Assembly (NCBI GenBank): GCA_011032825.1
Contig: JAADJZ010000024.1
Coordinates: forward strand, 1 to 64,000
Direction of reading: 5' to 3'
From: Massariosphaeria phaeospora
Lineage: Eukaryota > Ascomycota > Dothideomycetes > Pleosporales
DNA: 64,000 nucleotides
This document shows positions 59,905 through 64,000 of the stretch, one piece after another (position 1 is the first letter of the stretch; the number at the start of each line of letters is the position of its first letter). The position numbers were made by a program, and so were the translations under genes. The notes under the pieces are model-generated. The model ran no database searches. It was given only the letters and a program-made list of their open reading frames with translations, and had not been told where the DNA came from.

Positions 59905-60322
59905 CACATTGTTGATATCTCGCCAACTCATTGACCCATGCTAAATTCCGCGTCCGAAGCGCGCGAGCCAACGAGCGAACGTAAAGTAACGTAAAGTAAA
60001 ATGTATCCACAAGAAAAGATAGCTCGAGTGCAAAGCCCAAACCACCAACGACAAAGTGCAAAGCCCAAACCTTCTCCCCGAAACATCCTCGCTCAATATA
60101 TACGGTTGAGAAGCGAAGGACAAAAAAAAAGGCGCCGGCCGTGATCATGTCATGTCATGTCATGCGATGCCATGTGTGAAGAAGAGGGCCAAGAGACAAG
60201 AGAGGAGCCGAGGCATTCAAACCAAGCCAACCCGAACCGAACCTGCGCAATCCCCAGCCCAAAGTCCCCAGCCCAAATGGTGAGTCGACGAATATCTGCC
60301 CAAGATGTCGAACAATCTTGGC

Positions 60323-61926
60323 TTAGTTGTTCGGGAACCCGGCTTTCATGTTATCGTACTTGGATGCCGGGTAGCTCAGCACATTAGCGCTCTGATCGAG
60401 CACGCCCACGCCACCTACAGCATTGACATACTAGATGCACACGTCAGCATCGATTCCCGCATCACCCAGATCACATCAGATCAGGCCAGATCGACGACGA
60501 GAAGCCACGAGTAACAACAGGATATAACTCACCGCCGAAATCAAACTCTCACTCCCCTTCTTATCACTCGAACTCTCCCACCACATCCCCCCGCCCAGCC
60601 CCTCCCTCTTAATATACTCCGTCTTCGTCCTCACCACATCGGGCGTATCATAACTGATCATAAACCGCTGTCCCGCATCATAACTATAGCTGGCCGTAAC
60701 CCCCGCATCCGTAACGACCTGCGCGCCCGCGAGCGGCAGCTTCTTGTAGTCGTACACGCCGGCCTCCCACGTGCCCGGGCCGACGCCGCTGAAGGGCTTG
60801 CCGGGCCCGTCCGTGTTCTGGAAGCCGCGGCCGTAGAGCGGCATGCCGAGCACGATTTTGTTGGCGGCGACGCCGGACGCGCGGTAGTAATCGAGGGCTT
60901 GCTTGGTGTTGAAGGGCGTGGATCCGGGGTTGGAGGACGAGGGCGACCAGTTGGCTTGGTGGCCCGCGAGCGTGTCCCAAGAGCCGGCGTAGTCGTATGC
61001 CATGAGGTTCCAGAAGTCGAGGTAGCGGTCCATGGCGGCGAGCTTCATCTTTTGGTAGTTGACGGGGCCTGGGTCACGTGAGTGGATGAGTCGGGGGTGG
61101 GCCTGGTGGCGGCGGAGACACTTTACTTACCTGCTGGCGTGGCGACGGTCAGGAGCAGATGCTGGCCGTTGGCAGACTGGGCGGCGTAGGCATCGAGCGC
61201 CTGGTGAAGTCAGTCAGCTATGTTCTAAACCAAGAGTGGGAGATGGACTACATACCCTGCGGACTTCGGCGAGCAAAGACACATAGTCATTGGCCTGAGC
61301 CTCATCTTTGATATGATTAGCATACAACTATTGATCGATTCTCCACGACTTACTCTGCGGGTACTCCCAATCGATATCGAGGCCATCAAACCCAACATTC
61401 TTCAGAATCTCCACCGCCGTGCTCGCGAACCGCGCCCTGCCCGCAGCAGTAGCCGCCGCCTGGGGGAAATTGGCCGAGTACGTCCACCCGCCAATCGATA
61501 ACAGCGTCTTCAACTTGCGGTTCCGCTTCTTGTGGAGGTACATTTGCTTGAGACAACCGTACATGTTGTTGCCGACATCGTTCCAGGAGTCAGTGGGGTA
61601 GTGGTTGTCGAGGTCCGCATACGTGTCGGTCAGGTAGACCTCGCCCGAGTCGGGGCGCACGTTGGCGAAGGCATACAGCACGTGAGTGAGCTCGTTGACG
61701 GGGAGGTCCTGCGGTTGAAAGTTCCGGCCGGTTGAGTAGATGGCCTGGTGGGGAGGGTCAGTTGAGGGGATACCGAGGTTGAGGTGGGGCTTACCCAGTT
61801 GACATAGTAGGCAACGTTCCTGTAGCCAGTGGCTTGGCGCTGGATGAGGTCGGTCACTGGTTTAGGTAGGGCGGCGGCTTTGGCAATCGAAGCAACAACC
61901 AGGAGAAGGGTGGTTGAGAGACGCAT
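60323..61926 (-). CDS. Secreted GH18 chitinase
   Basis: Six exons (61795-61926, 61354-61744, 61256-61305, 61131-61200, 60533-61068, 60323-60430) join in phase to encode 428 aa, close to the size of fungal 42-kDa endochitinases. The enzyme cleaves beta-1,4-linked GlcNAc in chitin. Residues 1 to about 20 are a signal peptide ([19 protein letters not shown]). [10 protein letters not shown] starts the TIM barrel. SIGGW (substrate binding) and [11 protein letters not shown] (catalytic DxxDxDxE) are intact. [10 protein letters not shown] and GMPLYGRGF follow, then the MWWE strand and a C-terminal [11 protein letters not shown] block. No chitin-binding module or GPI signal is seen. Introns are 48-62 bp except the last (102 bp). 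The acceptor at 60431 was chosen because it keeps the conserved C-terminus in frame; without that intron the ORF ends early at 60476. Roles in nutrition, wall remodelling or attack on insects or fungi are all possible. Confidence 0.9.
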
Positions 61927-64000
61927 ATTGGGAGTTCGGGTGGGAGTTGAAAAGCTGTTGTGCAATCTATGGGTATAGGAGCGACGATATGGTGTATATT
62001 TATACTAGCTCGTGCTCACCAAACTGGCCAGTGAACCCTACTGACTCTGACTTTCGCGGGAAAGAATCCGCCAAGCAAAGTGATGGAAATGGGAGGCCAA
62101 AATGCAACAGTTCGAGGGCACGCAACCAGCTGCAAGAGAGGAGATGAGACCTTCCAGGGAAGGCGCGGTATGGGGAATAAGAAAGTGAGATAGCTGGACC
62201 AAAGTGTCTATTCACTCCGGCGCCTAAAGCTCGACAATATGCTGGGTGACCGGCTTCGACATGACCACCTTCTCGGTCAACTGTTACCCGGTAAGGTGAA
62301 TCTCGAGGACTCGGCCCATTCGACCCTTTCCAAGGTGCCCTGTGGCGTGCGTCCATCACGCTTCTAGGAATCAAAGCTACACACCAATAATACGGTGAAA
62401 AGCCACCGATGCGGCACAGAACCTGCAACTGCTCTTACAACGTGATACCGGGGGCGACCAGGGCCTTGATAACACGCTGCCCCGCAGTTGTAGCGGGGCA
62501 CCACTTTGGAGGTGTGTAGAGTGAGTCCCTGACTAGATGCGCCGGTCCTTGTGGCCGATACAGCGTGCACGTTGATGAGCATGATTGACAGGGCCGGAAT
62601 GCCCACATTAGTAACAGCCGGTAGAACGGGCTGCTCCCGTAGATGGGCGGATCTGGGCTGGGGCGGGTAAAGGGATGCTCAGCGAAGCGAGCCAGTGAAA
62701 AGAAGCGGGCAATAGATGATACAGTAGATATATAGAGAGACGACCAACCTCTCATACTCGAGACAGAGCTATTATCGCCCAAGTAGACGCAGAAAACAAG
62801 TACCGACGAAAGGTCCATCACACCAGCCCTGAAATACCTTGTCCGAAGCGATAGTGTGTAGCGCAAACTGAGAAAAACGAACAGCAAGTTCTTTACAGCA
62901 AAACGGGGGATATTCTACTGCGGAAACTCCTCCGATAAGGTCATACGGCTAGTGAGGCCGTAGCGAGATCACAGGACGATGACTGGGCCTGAGGCATGGT
63001 GTAGTGAATGTATCCCTACACCAGAGTACTTTCTCATCGGCGACTGTCTGCAAGCAGGAAGCGCGCTCCAGTCCCCCAGGGCAGCTCTTCTCAGCATCGA
63101 GCTAAGATCTGCGGGGTAGTCTGGCGCGCGCGCGTAGAGAACACGTTGATACGTGCGAACGGTCACACGTGACTGCATTTCGAATGTGTAAGAGTTCGAT
63201 AAGGTCCTTAGATGTAACGGAGACGACAGGGACCAGGTCCAAGAAACCCACCTTCGAGACATGCCGGGGAGTGGTGATACTACCCAAGCCGGGGTATAAT
63301 AGATGAACTGCATGCCGATCGGGGGATTGAGGGTGCAAGGCTAGACATGAAGCCCATGGATGGCCGGAATATCTAGACCCCGCCTTATCGCAAGCTCGTT
63401 AGCAAGCACATGATCGATGTCTTACCTAGGTAGATACGCCGAAGATGTCAGCCTGTACAACCGCCTGATCCAAGAGTCGTTAACGGATCTCTATAGGGAA
63501 GGCGAACACATTGCCCAGAGACATAGGACCGAGGAGAACACTGCAAAGTAGAATCGCGCTCGGCAGTAGCAGGAACCGAAGAGTGACTTTGGTAGTGGGG
63601 AGGAAAGCGTGGCGCCGAAACATGCAAGGCTAGCCGCATTTAGCCATGGAACGGACATGACCCATTAACCAATGAGGCAGGAGCGCAGGAGACACTTGCG
63701 ATTGGACCTTTTTGCTAATAAAATGCAGGCCCTGTGGCACATGAGGGAACGGTAGTCGAGCTGGCCTCGTGGGGATATGCAGCTATGCAGCTACGCGGAC
63801 ACGTTCACGGGCGCACAGCGAGCAGACACGCGCCGGCGAGCCTGGCCGGCGGTTGACAGGTGTCACCCGGGACGGAGCCGACGGCAAGTGAGCCCTATCG
63901 TGCAAGTCGAGCGGCTGGGCTGTGACCGCTGTGATCTGGTGCCCCGGGGCCCTGCATCGTGATCACCGCGGGTGTTAGTCCAGTCTGGGGGAGCTCGTCG
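61927..64000. other. Region without a supported gene
   Basis: The first few hundred bases are the chitinase promoter. Beyond that only short overlapping ORFs (60-150 codons) on both strands are present, with no domain, splice logic or repeat that I can see. The region reaches the right edge of the window. Confidence 0.4.

Larger units (their letters stand above)
58601..60322. other. Repeat-rich spacer
   Basis: No gene is supported. It contains three copies of a CCCGCGCTAAAGAAAGCAGTG motif, copy B of the 45-kb repeat, and the (ATTCAT)n tract, each listed separately. The right end is the 3' flank of the chitinase gene. Confidence 0.5.

Noticed and set aside
59611..60148. ORFs with Met-Asn, Tyr-Glu or Ile-Phe repeats
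   Set aside because: They are created by the (ATTCAT)n microsatellite, which is open in all frames.
62000..63962. Several 60-150-codon ORFs right of the chitinase
   Set aside because: They overlap on both strands, lack splice partners or motifs, and look like chance ORFs in GC-balanced DNA.

Overview
The window looks like nuclear DNA of a filamentous ascomycete (Pezizomycotina). Short introns of about 44-102 bp with GT..AG borders and CTAAC/CTGAC branch sites recur on both strands. ATG contexts are eukaryotic, and the families present (HET, DUF1772/anthrone oxygenase-like, secreted GH18 chitinase, RNase III-like) are typical of these fungi. No bacterial operon layout or Shine-Dalgarno pattern was seen.

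Layout. (1) 1-17,580: an AT-rich, gene-dead block full of TAG/TAA, best read as a repeat graveyard mutated by RIP; decayed reading frames with only TAG/TAA stops can still be traced (3.44-4.44 kb and about 6.3-6.9 kb). (2) 17.6-29.2 kb: normal composition, gene-poor. It holds a possible two-exon ORF (19.07-19.79 kb), a six-helix membrane protein gene (19.95-21.22 kb), a broken Cys/His-containing gene (22.27-24.36 kb), an E2-like fragment (27.54 kb) and several diverged local repeats. (3) 29.26-47.98 kb, the centrepiece: a Tc (toxin complex, ABC-type) locus. A TcA-type gene (minus strand) and a fused TcB-TcC gene (plus strand) diverge from a 767-bp intergenic region. A convergent eight-exon gene with P47/TULIP-like traits follows. 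(4) 48.4-55.1 kb: five compact intron-containing genes: a hypothetical protein, a SAM methyltransferase, an RNase III-like protein, a DUF1772 protein and a medium-chain reductase. (5) 56.5-58.6 kb: a HET-domain gene with a nonsense codon, a frameshift and a second nonsense codon. (6) 58.6-64 kb: a repeat-rich spacer with an (ATTCAT)n tract, a six-exon GH18 chitinase gene, then about 2 kb with no visible gene.

How the genes work together. In bacteria TcA forms the receptor-binding, pore-forming pentamer, and TcB plus the Rhs part of TcC form a cocoon that holds the TcC C-terminal effector for injection. All three parts appear in full-length form here. TcA is open end to end only if a 48-bp intron is spliced out, which fits expression by the fungus rather than bacterial contamination. 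The effector tail (about 204 aa) is not recognised. The P47-like neighbour may be functionally linked, but that is inference. The methyltransferase, DUF1772 protein and reductase resemble tailoring enzymes of secondary metabolism, but no backbone synthase is in the window.
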